Below are positions 13,449 to 28,600 of a stretch of DNA of 64,000 nucleotides, piece after piece (within the stretch, counting starts at the first letter, position 1; the number at the start of each line of letters is the position of its first letter). This stretch comes from Camarhynchus parvulus (Eukaryota > Chordata > Aves > Passeriformes > Thraupidae), in NCBI RefSeq assembly GCF_901933205.1, contig NC_044574.1:15671733-15735732 (forward strand), in the 5' to 3' direction. The notes under the pieces are model-generated. The model was given only the letters and a program-made list of their open reading frames with translations, was not told the DNA's origin and did not search any database. The position numbers and the translations under genes are program-made.

Positions 13449-13678
13449 TTAGTCAATTCTGTTTCCACAAATAGTAAACCTGTCTATCTCCAACAAGTCT
13501 TTCTTTGCAGACCTGTGTTTTAATTCTGAGCTGTCTTGGCTTATATCTTTTTCTTCTCCATCAGGTGTTGTCAGAAATTGATCAGAATTGCTTGTTACAA
13601 GTAAAGATGGCATATTCTCCTTCTGATGCACTGGTTGATTGGTAACTGATGTAGAACCGTTTTCATCTGTGGAAATTC
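13449..13678 (-). CDS. TAPT1: TAPT1 exon 14 coding part (residues 498-573 and stop)
   Basis: Acceptor TGTTCCAACAG|GAATTT. Encodes [20 protein letters not shown], then [20 protein letters not shown], a Ser/Asp/Glu-rich stretch, and the conserved end [18 protein letters not shown] before TAA (13451-13449). The conserved acidic/basic tail outside the membrane suggests a docking function, but none can be read from the sequence. The terminal exon continues into the 3' UTR below 13449. Confidence 0.96.
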
Positions 13679-16600
13679 CTGTTGGAACAGAAGACAGTTA
13701 CAAAGAAAATAATGAATTTAACACAGACATATTGATACAATGTGCAACTTCCAGATTTGTCCAAAGCTATCCTGAAAAAGTGTGCTACAGCAAGTCAGCA
13801 GAACAGCAGAAAAATGCTTTCTGGAAGCCACTACCTCTTCTTAGCTTTATGGTAAGAGATTTCTAATTTAGAAAATAAATAGACAGAAGAAAAAAATTCT
13901 ACAGAAGTTTAAATAATCAGCAAGAGCATAAGCAGCAGAAGTTAGGACATACATGCTTATTTTTGTTGGCTTAAGCAAAAAGATTTTTGACAGTCCTTGT
14001 GTGAATCACACAAATGTTTGCTACTGAAATGAACAAAAGGAATATCTGTAGCAGGAACTAGATGTGCCTAATCCTCTTGATAAGTACAATAAACCTGCCT
14101 TCTCCAGGGATAGCTAATAAATGACTCATGCACTGTTATGCACTGGCTTCTAAAGCAGTGCTATTAAAGATGTCTATTTTTATCCCTGTCTCTTATTTCA
14201 GTGGAACTGAACACTGGCTTCATTAACCTAGGATATTGGTAAGTTATATCCATGTAATTTTTCCATATTTTGTTAAAACGCTTAAAGAATTAAAATGCAC
14301 AAGCAAATCATAAGGAGAGAAGAAAAAAGGAAAAAAATTAAAATTATCTCCTCCTCAGTAAAGACTGAGCTATTTTTTCTAAAGGAATCTGAAAAAATCT
14401 GACTGATGTGGAGAGTACTGCAGACCAGCCCAAGGAAATGTTACCTGTCAGAATGGCAGCATTATCCAAATTACTACAAAACTTATTTCTGCAGAGCATC
14501 TGTCTGCAGTATGCCATCTACTACTTGGAGGTACATGAGTTACCCTCTACAATCTTACGGAAATTAAAGGTACTAAACTTGCATTGAAAAAGGAGACAAG
14601 TAATTTTAATTCTAGAACTTGGTTACAAATGTAAATATTTTCTAACTCAGCAGCTTCCAGATGTAGCTGGTCAGCCTATAAATGATTACCAGTAATTAGA
14701 GCTTTCATCCTTCAAGAGCAAGTTTAGAATTTTATTCTTCAAAATTTCAACTGTTTTTGTGGACAAGCTGGAAACTCTTAGGAAATTAACTGACTTAAAC
14801 TATAAGCTGGCAGCAAGGAGACCAGATTAATTAATTCCCTTACCCTCATCCTAAGAAGAGATGGGTTGAGAGACTGTATTGTAAAAACCTGTTAAGTGGG
14901 GCACAGAGACTAACTAATACTGCAGAGTCAATCCAGCAGTAATAAGGCAAAAGCTGGGGAAGGTAAACTCATTCTTTCACGTAATCAAGAATTCTAGTAA
15001 ATAAAGAGGTGTTAAAAAAACATAAAATCCCCAAAAAACTGTAAAATTGAGCTTTTCCCATCACCAGTGGAACCTAGGAAGACTGAATAAAATCCATAAA
15101 AAGCTTTTTGGTTGCTACTTTTTGCTCAAAATCTTTCAGTTGGAGAAAATAAGCATCCCTGCTACTTCAGCTCAAAAGAGTCTTCAGGATTTATATACTG
15201 TAAGTTGAAGGCTCAATATAAGTAAGTACAACTTACTAAGTCTCATATACAAATGTAGTAATAGACTGTTTAATTAAAACATTATCATTATAGTCCTCTA
15301 ATGAAATGCAAAACTGAATGCAAATATAAATTCAGAACAATTTAGATCGCATTCTTTCATCATGAAAGTAAAGCAGTTGTATGAACTTAAAAGTAAACAT
15401 TTGCACCAAGTTTGTGCCTGATGTGATTTGACACATGTGAGATACAGAGGTTTAAGCCAAACACTGACAGATTCTTAACTCTCCCCTTGCTGGCCAGACA
15501 CTCTGACGACTAACGAGCACCTTGCATTTCAAGCTGTTCAAGTTGTTGGCAAGCCATGGAGTGAACACAATAAAAGCCCCACTGTTAAGTTCTCTAAGGC
15601 TCTCATTGAGCTTTTCCCACAGGAAGATGCAATCCAATTCAGTTGACAGGAACAATGAAGGTTTCTGTTTCCTCCTATAATGTGTCACACAAACACAATA
15701 CTGCCATATTCCCATTATAAATTAACTGCTGATGCTGAGGACCTGTAAGAGGAAATTGTGCTGCACAGACTGGAAATGGGGCAGAGACCCACTGAAATTC
15801 CTATCTGGATTTCATAAAGCTTTTCATTATGTGTTCATGACAACTACAATTAACTATACCTATGCATAAACCTACCATGTTTTACTTTGATTTCCATGAG
15901 AAATACAGATTGCTTACCTACTAAACTTAAGCACTGTCACAGATGATGCGTAAATATTCACAGTGACATGGCAGAGGGGTTGGACTAGATGGTCTTTAAA
16001 GGTTCCTTCCAACCCAAACCAAACCATTCTATGGTTAAAACAAGAGGATGCTTCTATTCCATTGTTTCTATCACCTCCACATATCACAGTGAGATCTTAT
16101 CAGAGATAGGAGAATTGATTACCTAAAGAAGATGCATGAACTAAAACCAATAAATTCTACTGTATTTGCAGACTTGTATTCACAGTTGTGCTATGGCACA
16201 ATTAACGTCCAGCAACAGGGTTTGTGCAGCAAACATTGTCATGCATCTGCTTTAATATCAAATTTAGTCTGAAAGATTTTCACTGAAAATAAATCAAGGC
16301 AGCTGGCCTTACCTTGGGTAGATTTAAATGTGCCTTGCTGTTTGCCAGCTGGCTTCCCTGGGGTGGCAGTCAGGACAGGATTAAATAATTTCTCCTCCAT
16401 TTTTGCTTCCTTTACATATTGACATGATTTCCCCAGCAGTACAATGCTGTTAAGGACCTTGAGAGATATTAACCTGGAAAAAAAATTGTTCACATATTTG
16501 CATTAGCACATTAAAAAAATTGCGTATTATTCATACTGCAATCAATCATATGAAAATAATTGCATATGGTAAGTGCTGTCTTAGAAGGATTAGCTAACAA

Positions 16601-19600
16601 AATTAAATCCTTTCAGTATCAAGATCAAAAGGTAACAATTTTCCTAACAATTTGTTTCAGATTCAATGCTTAATTTTCTTTTTCCTCCAGAAAGCATCTA
16701 GAGAAAAACACCAAGTTTTATTATTTAACTAAAGGACTACAAGGACAATTAAGCAGCCATTTAAGACATTAAATATTTAAACACAGAATTAAAAAGTGCC
16801 CTCAACACTGCAAGTCCAAAATAAATGTACCCAAATTAAGTGTGCCCAGCCAAGGATCTTAGTAAACTTGGAACCACAGCACAGCATATACAGAACTATG
16901 GAATCATTAAGGTTGGAAAAGATTTCCAAGATCATTGAGTCCAGCCATTAACCCAGCACTGCCAAGTCCTATATGTAGCTTTTACAAACTACAGGCTAAT
17001 CATAATAAGTCCTTTTTCACATCACAGAAGACAGTCCATAGAACTCAACAAATCCAAAGAGGCAGCACTGCATTACCATCATAGGACAGTCCAGGTGATG
17101 GCAGATTCTTTTTCTAGTATGACTAAAATGCAGCACAAACATCACTGAATCTCTTTCCCACCTGTCTCCTTGTTTGAAGAAAAGGAAGGCCTCATCTACC
17201 ATCAAGTGCTTTTTTACCATTCAACTGAGTTTTGCAAAATCTAATTTTCATTACTAGCAACACATAACTCACAGAGAGCAATGTCTACTCCAGGGAGTGA
17301 AGGCTCATTGCAGAACAACAAGGAGAGAGTGATCTGTTCTCTGCAAGATGAATGAAATATTCTCTATGCAAATCAAGCTATGTAATAACAGTGAACCAAA
17401 TGCAGACTCTAAATTCATCCTCCACTCTCTGAAGTCTGTTTATCATGTACATCATTAAAAGACTAAAAAGACAACTTGAAATGAACATTCACAGACCCAT
17501 GGAGCAGGTCTAATTGCTTAATCATAAAGTGACCCAAGCACACTCCAGCAGCAGCTCCTCTATCTTTTCTCTGTGTAAATGTAATCAGAACTTGTCAAAC
17601 AAAAAACCGAACTACTCTACACTTTTAAGGGAAAAAGTAAGTTTATTCTATTTCAATAGAGAAATGGAAGAATGAGCAGAGCACACCACTTTCAGTACTC
17701 AGAAGAAAGTGACATTTTAGTATCCAAGCAACCACAAAGAAGATACCCTTTTATATCAGTTGAAAGCTGTGTTTCTCTTCAATTTATTATATTATTGGGA
17801 TAGATTTTATTTCAGACAGTTGAGAAGGTTTCCTTCATTTTTAATGGTTTAGAGGTGTTTTCCTTATGCATCTTATGTAACATGTTTTTTGTTCTGAGAG
17901 AAAAGGTTTCCACAGCATAGTTTGACTCTGATTTAATGAGATCAGAAGTTGAAAAGGCCATAAATCACCACTTCCCTGTATCAGTTCCAGCTTCTCATGG
18001 AAAATTATGCAAGCATTTCTAGCAATTCTCCTTTATTCTTTTCTGCTAGCCTATCTCAGGCTTAAATTTCTAACAATGTAAGTTTGCAGTTGTTCAAAAT
18101 TCTAGAAAAAGAAAACTCATGGGTTTTTTGGCAAGACTCTTTAACTACAATTAAAGATTAACTAGAGTTGTTAATAAACAATACAAAATTAATCCATCCA
18201 TAGTATAGGCTCAAGTCTTTGCCCAGCTAACTGCTTCAGATTTTATCACGCAATTTCTCACGTATCTATGCTATTATGTTTGTATTCTATATATATTCCA
18301 ACATCTGATGAAAAGCTGAAATTTATGTTCAGAACAAAAACTACTTGAAAGATGCAGGAGGTGAGCTAGCTCCAAGTCTGAGATCACAGCAAGAGTAAAA
18401 ATTTGTTCTCACTTTTTAATAAGGACAAAATAGACCAAAATGTATTTAGTTTTGCGACCTATGTCTTTAAATAGCAACATTTAACACAATGTTAATCGCA
18501 TTACTTCTTTCTGCCCTCCATTCCCCAAGCCACAGAGTGAAAAATCCTAGGTTGCAGCAGTGGAATGGTAGAGGTAGGAAAATATTACACATATTGGGAA
18601 AAAGGAAAAACCACTGAGCACGATCTAAGTGCTGACCTTGGTATACCACAGTTTGAATGTGATGATCAGGGCATAGCGCTTTGAATTATACAAAGCTAGC
18701 TTTAGGGAGAACATGGGCACAGCATGTAGTATGCTGGGGAAAAAGTCAAAGTATGGCACAGAGGAATGTGACTAAAATTTTACTATTTGGCCTCTATGCA
18801 ATATCTCAAAGTCTTAGTTATCTGACACTAAACAGATGTGTCCCTACACTGATGTAGACAAAACACATCTGATCGAGCTCTGCTTTTTGCAGATTAGTGC
18901 CAGATTAGAGATAAGAGTCTACCTATTAATAAAGAACGTGTAGTAATCCTGTTCTTTGCACAAGCTATTGTAGAACAGTAGTCTTCTCCCTTCCAGCATG
19001 GTGTCCTCTCTTCCTGCTGAACCACTGCCTCAGCCTTAGAAGTCTTATGCATCTCAAGCCTTGCTGCCTTCACTTAAAACACAGCTTGGTAGGGCACTGG
19101 AAGAAGCATTCCCACAAAACTGCAGGCAGGTTCTGTCAACAGCTTGAAACACTTCATTGCTTATGATCAATTTTGAGAGACAACCAACAATGCACTACAC
19201 AGCTTTCCTAGAAAGTACAGACAGTACACAGATAGTACACAGCAAGTGTCTCAAGACAGGCAAACTAAACTGGATGTAAAGTACACTTATGCAGTCTAGA
19301 AGTACCTATCAACTGGTGAGAAGTTAAAGGTAAGGTAAGTATAAACTGACTTGGCAGTGAAGGGATGCTGAAGGGATAAACACATCTTTGGTATGGAAAA
19401 CGAACTGCCATTGAACATTATATTTCTTAACTAAGATTACTTAATGACACACCCTTCCCAGGAAATGTGAGCCTTGCATTTATTTTTTTTAACAGTAGTT
19501 TCCTAAACCAAAGTAAACCTTGCATTTAACTACCTGAGAGAAAAATTCATTATCTGCTCAGAGCACTTGAACTGCTTATTTTTGTTCGCTTATTGAATCT

Positions 19601-22600
19601 TTTGGTCTTTTCACAGAAAACTTCAGTCCGTGGAATTCAATTTCCCTTTTTACACAGAAGCATGGTGCTTGTACACAGATTGTCTTAGTCTTTTTGCAAT
19701 GAGTTATTTCCATTACTGAAGTTACTTACTGAGAGCTATAATCTCCCAATGTAGTCACAGTACTGAGGGACAAATCTGCACTGTCAATTTCAGACTATGA
19801 GCATAAGGGTTTTATATTTATGTTCTACTGAATATAAATTCTGTTTATCCTTACATCCAGACATATCAACAGAAACTTATTGCATATATGTAATCAAATA
19901 ATGGTGAATACTTTTCAATTGTGTGGATTTACTTACCCACAGTAGAACAGCACAACACAAACATAAGCTAAGACTCCTTGTACTTTTATTGAGCTTGTTA
20001 CGACTCTGATGAGCTGTTTTAAGAATAAAAATTAAAATTTAGCACACAGTTATTAACAGAACTTTGTAACAGATATTTCTTATTTGGTAAATTCAAAAAA
20101 AAGTAGAAACATTTACATCAACAGAAATTTAGTCTAATGCTCCCCTTGGCAGTACTAACTACTCCAGATCTTGATCTGAATGAGTATTATAACAGCACTT
20201 AGTTGCAATTTTGCCAAAACTGGAGTTTGACAATGTTTCCTTAACACTGACTTTCAAGTAAAATAAGAAGTGGAAAAAAGCATATTTGCTGACAAAGCAT
20301 GTACAGATCCCCAGAATTGTAAGTACTGCTTGTCTGTATGTGTGTATCTTATATGTGTATGGGGAACGATGGGACAGCTATTTAGAGAAAACATTCTGCA
20401 ATAGTTAATTCAGGACAGCATGTGGACAGAGTTCCATTAATTAAGTCATTCATTCTATAGCAATATGTATGTGTAACAAAGTCAACTATTTCAGAGTGAT
20501 GTAGTCAACAAGAGATCAGGAGCTCAGTGCCCCATATAAAAGAATATTGAGTCATGAAGCATCATTATAGGGACAGCCACAAGGACTCCTATGAAAAACC
20601 CTCAATAAACTGCTGCACTACTGATAACCTTCTGCTTCTGCAGCAACCAGCTGCTTTGACTATTCCAAATGAATGAATAGGATAACTGCCAAAAGGAATA
20701 TGTGTTTAGTAAATACAGATGTAGTTTAATTCCACTGGTACAATTCAAGTTCTTACAAATACTACAAAATTAATATATATTCGATTTTCTATGAAAGGCT
20801 GAGAAACAATAATGCATTTGTGAAGCCATGAGTAGTATGTGATACAGGTTATACTGAGTATTAACTCAACCTTTCAGCATAATTTCAGTTACCTCAGATG
20901 ATAATTTCATCCTTAAAACATCCAGCTAGCTATCTCAGAGAGACATATCCTCAAAGTGAGATCTTATTGACAGAGAACTGATAGGAATGATACTACTTAC
21001 TAGAACAGCCAGTGGAAGAGGAATGAAACCCATTCTTCTGGAAACTGAATCACTATAATCTGTATATGCCTAGGAAAAGAAGAGGAAGAATAATGAACTA
21101 TTTATGCAAAGGAATGAGCTTATTTTAGCTTGGCACACCCTCCAGATAAGAATAAAGCTCTGTTAACAAACACTATACTGGTATAAAGTGTACCTATTCA
21201 CATTTTGGAATTCAAATGGAGATAGCTGCACTCACACACAAAAATGTAATACTACCATGACCAGTAAGATTAGCTTCAATGCCCTAAATCAAGAGCAACT
21301 GGAGTATAATACAAATGTCTAAACTGAGAGCAACTAGGACACTGAATCCAAAGCCACTATGATATTTCATCTGTACATTATTACCAGCTTAGAGACCTTT
21401 TTGTATTAATTTGACTGATCCTCAAATTCTCTACAGAAAAAACTGTTACAGGAATAAAAGAACAATTATCCACTGCACTAGCAATTTTAAATCATTCTAC
21501 AAACATCTATAATTAGCCTTAAGATAACTGTGTTAAAATTATTTTGAAAATGTTTTTACATTTGTACTCAAAACACAAGTACTTCACATGACAGCTTGCC
21601 TGCTGTACTGAACATCACACCAAAGTCAGTGCCTAAATGATGCTATTTTATTTCCCACAGAGGATCCTTAGGAAAAGTAATAGAGTTTTCAAAACTAATG
21701 AACTGGTGTTTTTAATATTAAGTTATTATTAAGTATTAAGTATTATTATTAGTAGTAGTAGTAGTAGTAGTAGCTGACAGTGTCAATCTTCTTTATGAGG
21801 TTTAAGTACTGCATTCCTCACAGCAGCCCAAGAAACAAGACCAAGAAAACTACAGAAATCATAGTAATGAAGTTCATTTAATAGTTACAGCACACATCTA
21901 AAGCACTGATGAGTGAAATGCTAACAAATGAAACCTAAGGAGTCCTCATCCATGAAAGGTGTGCAGTAAACAGCTTTCAAAAAAATGGTACTAACTAAAA
22001 TGGTGGTCTGTGTGTTCTATAAATACCCATGCCATGACAGTAACATGCATAGTACAAACATGTCTGAACATCTGTGCACTCTATCTGTAAAGAAATATAA
22101 ATTCCTAATGAATACTGTGCTTAAACCCAACACAGTTAAAATACCATAAAAAGAACAGTAATATAAACTTACTCTGTTAAGTTTACTTACTTCCCATGTA
22201 TGTCAAAAATGTAAAGTCATTACAACTGTCCCCTTACTGTAAGTGTATTTGGAAGAGACTACTCAGCAGTATATTAAATGAAGCTCAAGCTGACCTGAAC
22301 AACTGGATATAATATAAATCATAAAGAAACATTCCTGTCATCTCTTATTAAAGAAAGCAGAGCAGGGTTTCAGCACTGCAGGAGTGTAAGAGTACTGTAT
22401 GTATTTCTTTAGGTGTTTGTTCCAATATTCCCCTTTTAACAATTGTCTTAGTTAATACAGGAAAGAGCATTTTATTTTCAGGCTTACATTTTTCTGTCGA
22501 CTGCTAACAAGGTCAAATGCAAGACTGGCTCTGTATTCACTGTAGACCTGGAAAAAATCCAGCACATCAGATGTGTGATTAATTTGTTATCACATATTAT

Positions 22601-25600
22601 AAAAGCAACACAGATATTAATAAAGTATTTCCATAAAGTATTATGAACTTATGCATTTGCTGAAAGAGTCAAAGCCAGTTTTTCTGAGGTCTATTGACAC
22701 TCTTCAAGAGATGAGCCTCTATTTCTGCAATAAAGTAATTTGCATATATATATATATATACACACACACAACAAAGAAACAACACTACGCTATGCTTTAG
22801 AAATTGAATGAGACTTCATAAAGTTACTGAATTTTAGGATTATGAGAAACATGGAATAAAAGAAATCACATTAATCACACGTAGTTTTTTCCCCTCACAG
22901 TTCATAACTGCTTTTAAGCTACAAGAAAGCTAGTCTTGGGATCAAATTAAACAAATGAGAGAGCTTTCACTAAGCAAATGATCCTATGAAAAAATCAAAC
23001 TGCATCTGAAGATGAAATAATGTTTTTCTTCTCTTTAAAACAGTTCAGCATATTAAGAAAGAAAAGCATCTATCTTAAAGATAAGTGGTAGGACAACTTG
23101 CACTGCAGGTGTTAATAATTCTGGATAAAGCCTGACACAGCAACCATAAACCTTTAGAACTTCATACACAAGCCCCACAAAGTTTATTGAATAAACCTTA
23201 CAAAATTGCCAGTGACTACCCCCACCCTCCAGCTGTTTCAGCACTCTGAAGCATGCTACATTTTTGGCTACCATGGCTTCATTACTGCTCTTTTTCCACA
23301 CTCTCTGTACGAAAGTAGGGCATGCATAAATGCCTCTGGCATAAGGGAGCTTATTAAGTGCATCTATTACACTTGTTTCTACACCTCACAATGTAGTTAC
23401 TTTAGAGATGCTGAAAAAGAAAGCACCACACAAGTTCTGATCTCATTTTCTGAGAAGTGGTTTTAATAGTGAAAAGACACTAGCTCATATCTTCGCAAAT
23501 TTATCGAGCATGTTTGAATTCACAGTGTGGAACACAAATGGCCCATGTGTAATGCTGCAACACACAAGAAGCAACCTCATCTACTACTTTAAAAGAAGAA
23601 CTGGATAATATATGTGGCCTAAGAAATTTCAGGAGTGGGAAACTAACATAACCTACTTCCTACTAGTGCTCCAGGGACAGTGGGGAAAAAAAGATCTCTG
23701 ATTTCAGATTCCACTTTAAACACACTTGCAATAATAGAGTTAAAGCAGCCTAACAAAATGTGTTTTTCCAAAAGCCTGAATTTTAACCTACAGTCCATTT
23801 TGTTAGGGAAGGCTACAAGCTCTGTCTAGACTGCAGAACAAGTAACTTCCTTTCAGTTTAAATCACTTCACAAAATGATCTGCCAATAATGTGAATTATA
23901 GCTATTATGTGAGCTGTTATACAAAACTTGCAATAATTTATGGATCTGGAACTACTAATTTAGAAGCAGAGGTGTTAGTTACACATTAAAAAGATCCTCA
24001 AAAGTATATTGTATCAGGAAACTAGCAAGCTTTCCCAAGTGATATCAAACATATGAAAATAACAATTTTTATGTTTTCTGCCCTGGAAAAAATTTTAATA
24101 TTTAAAAAAATATTAGCAAAATTAAATACAATTTAAATAGCATCCAGCATTCCAAACAGAATACCTACATCTGCCGTGATGTCATTGAATTTTGTTATAA
24201 AGGCGTGTTTCACAATATCCACTGCAATTTCTGAAGCAACCACCATGCAAACATCCGGGAATAGCACCCAAAAGTGATCTGAAGGTTGTGAAGAAACAAG
24301 TTAGGCCATTTAATTTAATGTCAGCATACAAAAAGAATTGTAACAGTTCTATTCAACAATGAAAAATTCTCATGAGTCTGAAGAATATGTAGGTTTAGAT
24401 ATCACTGAGCATGCAGTGTGCAAATTCTTGCTTATTCCACTGCTGTCCTAAAAACTTATCAGTGCTGTACTATCACATCACAGTTAGGATCAGGCTCTAA
24501 ACTCTTCACTTTGTAAACCTTTACCCTTAGTAGGAACCTTTGCAAGTATTAGATACGTGTTCCGTATGTGTAAGACATAGACAAAGCATCTGCAGTTTTT
24601 GATACTTAAGGTAAAATTTAGGTAGACTGGTAAGATTCAGGCAAAATATACCTCACAGAGCAGGAGTCAAAATTATTAAAACAATGTTTTAATAAAATCG
24701 CTATTTTACACAATATTTATTTAATAGGTCATTAAAATCTTCAGTATAATCAATGTTAGATTAAGAATTGTATTTTAACATAATCTTTATCACATTTCAA
24801 TCTCACTAGCTACTTTCTAGGGGATCCTTCAACCACAGCATACTCAAAGGAAAGGAAAGGGCTGGGAAGAAATTGTTCCAGACACTGCTTGAAAGATAAC
24901 TACACATATTTATAGCATAACAATAGATATTTCTAGCAGAAAGAACACAGTCATTCTTAGACCAGAAATAGAAAAACGAGAATCTAAGGTATTTGATAAA
25001 ATTAGGATTTGATAATTAAATGTGTTGATTACTCTTATCTTTCAGATTGAGAGAAGAAGCAAGAAATACAGCTCTTGAGAGCATAGAATTTTTTCTTTTA
25101 GTTTACTCACCTGGATTCCATGAGAACTGTTCCATATTTCTTAGACATACAATTAGCAGCAGCACGTAATTAGTGAACCTCTCCTTTATATCTGGATTTT
25201 AAAAAAACCAAAATCTGTCAGCTCCAAAGAAACATTTATTTGCATACAAAGATATCTACTCATTCTGAGGTTCCATCATTTATTAATTCTTGGATTAGAT
25301 AACATTTCCCACAAATTATTTAACTGGATTTAAGGGGTGGGGGAAATGCTGGGAACAACACCATGGACAGGATTTCCACAGTAGGTTGTGAACTGGTCTG
25401 TCCAACGCTGCCTCACCTTGGAGTTCCCAGCAGCAGAAGGGAATTGTCACTTACTATCACCTCTTCTAATACATTAATAAAATAATAATTCTTCTTGCAT
25501 TCATTCTGTGATTCAAAAAGAACCAGCACTTCCTGCTACTAAAATGAAGAGAATGTACCAATCTGTCCTTTCAAGCTATTAGCAAGGTACATTTCATTTT

Positions 25601-28600
25601 CTACAGATCATAGATATTCAAATTGCTGTATACTGGGTTCAGTAAAAGGAAGAACAAATGTTTGAATACAACTGTTAGACCTTAGCTAAAAGGCTCCTAC
25701 CAGTCTTTCACACTGCCCTCTTAAAGGGAACGGCAGGATGTATCAGCAGAATTATCAAAATGGTAGGCGCTGTAGCACAAGAGCAATCTAATTCGGGACA
25801 AAGTCCTATGCCTTGCCTCCTTTTTTTCTACTTTGGTATTCTTTTTCCAGAGATGACACACACAGAGCTTGCTTCAGGAAGCATCACATTTTTTAGCTTA
25901 TTAAAAAAACACCCTCCTGAAACCGCATTACTAAAAAGCAGGGTAAAACCTAAAACATAATGTCATCACAATTTAGGAAGTCCAAAAAAGTCTTTTTAGA
26001 AGATAGAGCTACTAAGAAAATCTGTGAAGACCCTTATTGCTTGTCACACCTGTCAATAATCACAGAAATAATTTCTTTGTGGTCCCAAGGGTTCATTTTC
26101 TTAAGCACCTCCAATATTGTGTGGGGTTCTACCTACTGATTTTGGGAAACAAGAAATAGAAATGTTCAGAAGAACACACAACAATTAAGCTGGACAAAAA
26201 AAATTGACTTTGTGTCAACGGTTTCCATCATCTCTGACTGACTACAGGTCATCAGCAATGCCTGTGGCTGCAGTTACTACAGTATAATAATACCCCTCAT
26301 TTTAGAATAGAAGTTTGGAAATACTGGCAGGTCTGAAAAAATTGAGCAAAAATAAAAGAAGAAATCCTCCAGGTGAAGGAAAGAAAAAGTACACAGAATT
26401 CAAGAAGAATGAGATTTCATGCACAATAGCATAAATTTATTTGTCAGTATGGGCTGGAGAAGGGACAGAGGAAGTACAGGCTTTCAAAATAGAATGAATG
26501 GCATATGTATGTTGGGGGAGAAAAAGGAAATATTTTAGTACAATAAATTTAAAGCAGAAAAAAAGGACTTAAGTAAAACCTAAGCATAATTTCTTCATTT
26601 TCTGCCAGTAACACTCCAAGTGAAATACATTCTTCTATGCTTCTGAATTAACAAAATACTGCCCAAATGACCAGAACACAGTATCATCTGAAAAACCTAG
26701 TTACAAGGCACCACTTGACACTATCACAAATGGATGAAAATGCAGTCAAGCACTCATTGATCTACATGCTTTATCATGCCCATTAATGACTTGGAAATAA
26801 TCACTGAGCTTTCAGACTTTTGCACTGAATTTCAAAATATTTTTATCTTCTATTTCCCACATTGCCATGACGCAGCACTGGTCAGCAATGAAGAACAAAC
26901 ACAGATCTCATCTTCAGTTTTTCAGGTCCCATGGAGGCCTGTACAGAGAGATATTCTTAAGTGGGAAGCAAGGACATTAATTCAGGCCTAACATTAAAGC
27001 ATGTCTCAAGCTAATCCTCCAGACATTTATTACCTGCTTGGTATGTTAGCTCACCAGTCAACAGGATTAAATTGAGAAGGGACATTTTGGACTTGAAATT
27101 TCCTCTTATAATGCTGTAATACCAATTTTTCTTCCACTAATTTTCTTCCAACTGGGTGACAGCCTGATACCTATTTTCCCCCTCTTGCTTATTTTCCCTG
27201 TTCTCAGTGGCCTCCCTTCTAATCTGTTATCTCCTCTGCCACAGCTGTTCAAGGCTGTTAGGAGGGAGAGGAATAACTGTGGCTGCTGCTCTTCATCCTC
27301 ATCCCTCTCATCAACTGTCAGAGTTGCAAGCAAGGCAGACAGGGCACTTTACAGCAGCTCCAACAGTAAACTCAAACAAATCAAAAATTCATTTCATTTC
27401 TCACCCTCATGGACAAGGACAAAAAAAGGCTTCAGGATATGCAAAACAACCACTGGTAATCAGTCCTAAATATTAATCAAAATTCCAGAATAGAAAATAT
27501 GTACAGTAATGTTTCATCATTTATTATGAATTAATTTGATGTTGTATATGTACATTTGGTTTTTTAAAACTGGTGAGGGGATTTTCCTGTACCATGTATT
27601 GCCACTTCTTGGATGATGTGGTGAACTACAGAACAAGTGAAGCTACATCCCTGGGTCCACACCTGCTCATGCTCTTAAGAAAAACAAAGATAAAGTATAT
27701 CAATGTAATTGTGAATTTGGCAAAACAGTGACAAACCACCAGTGTTAGTGATCAGTTACAGACAGCACAGGTACTAGCAGGAGGCAATCATTCTATTCTG
27801 CTTCAGCATAACGAAGAGTAAAGTGGAAAGAAAAGTGATCTCTTTTCATTCTCCATTATGACAATGCTTAGTAACATTGATATAAGCCATTTCAACTCAG
27901 TTTTGCATGTATTCCACTATGTAAACAGAATAAGCATACCACATAACTGTTTTTCTGTTAGGATACAGTATAGCTTCAATAACCCTTGCCATTATAAGGC
28001 AGGGTGAAATGAGAGCCAAAATGTCAGGCCAATGACATTTTAAATGGTCTTCAGCTACCTCCACAAGGACCTGATTAAGAAGCTTACTTTCTCAGTGTTG
28101 ATGAATGTTAAAAACCTGACATGTAGCACTAATTCAGATATATTTATCCCCTTGACCAGTCTCTTGTCAGCACATACCATGCACAGTGCTGATGACATAT
28201 TGTGCAGAAATCTGGATGGATATCAGAGACAGGTGCTGCCCCTCAGGAGTCCATATTGAGACCAGTGTTATTTAGTATCTTCACTAACAACAGAGATGAA
28301 GGAATTGAGTGCACCCTCAGCAAATTTGCAGATGACTGAGCGCTGAGGTTGCCACACCAGAAGGGTAGGATGTCATCCAGAAGGACCTGGACAAACTCAA
28401 GAAATGGACCCATGGGAGTCTCAAAAGGTGTAATAAGACCAAGTGCAAGGTGCTGCATCTGGGTTGGGGCAACCCCAGGTATCAACACAGGCTGGGGGTG
28501 AACAGATCAAAACCAGCCCTGTTGAGAAGGACTTGGGGGTTCTGGTGGATGAGAGGCTGGGCAGGAGCTGGCAATGTCTGCTCACAGCCCAGAGAGCCAA

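Noticed and set aside
26720..26990. Possible CR1 remnant (CCCATTAATGACTTGGA resembles an ATCAATGACCTGGA-type motif)
   Set aside because: Only one short match; flanking positions do not follow CR1.
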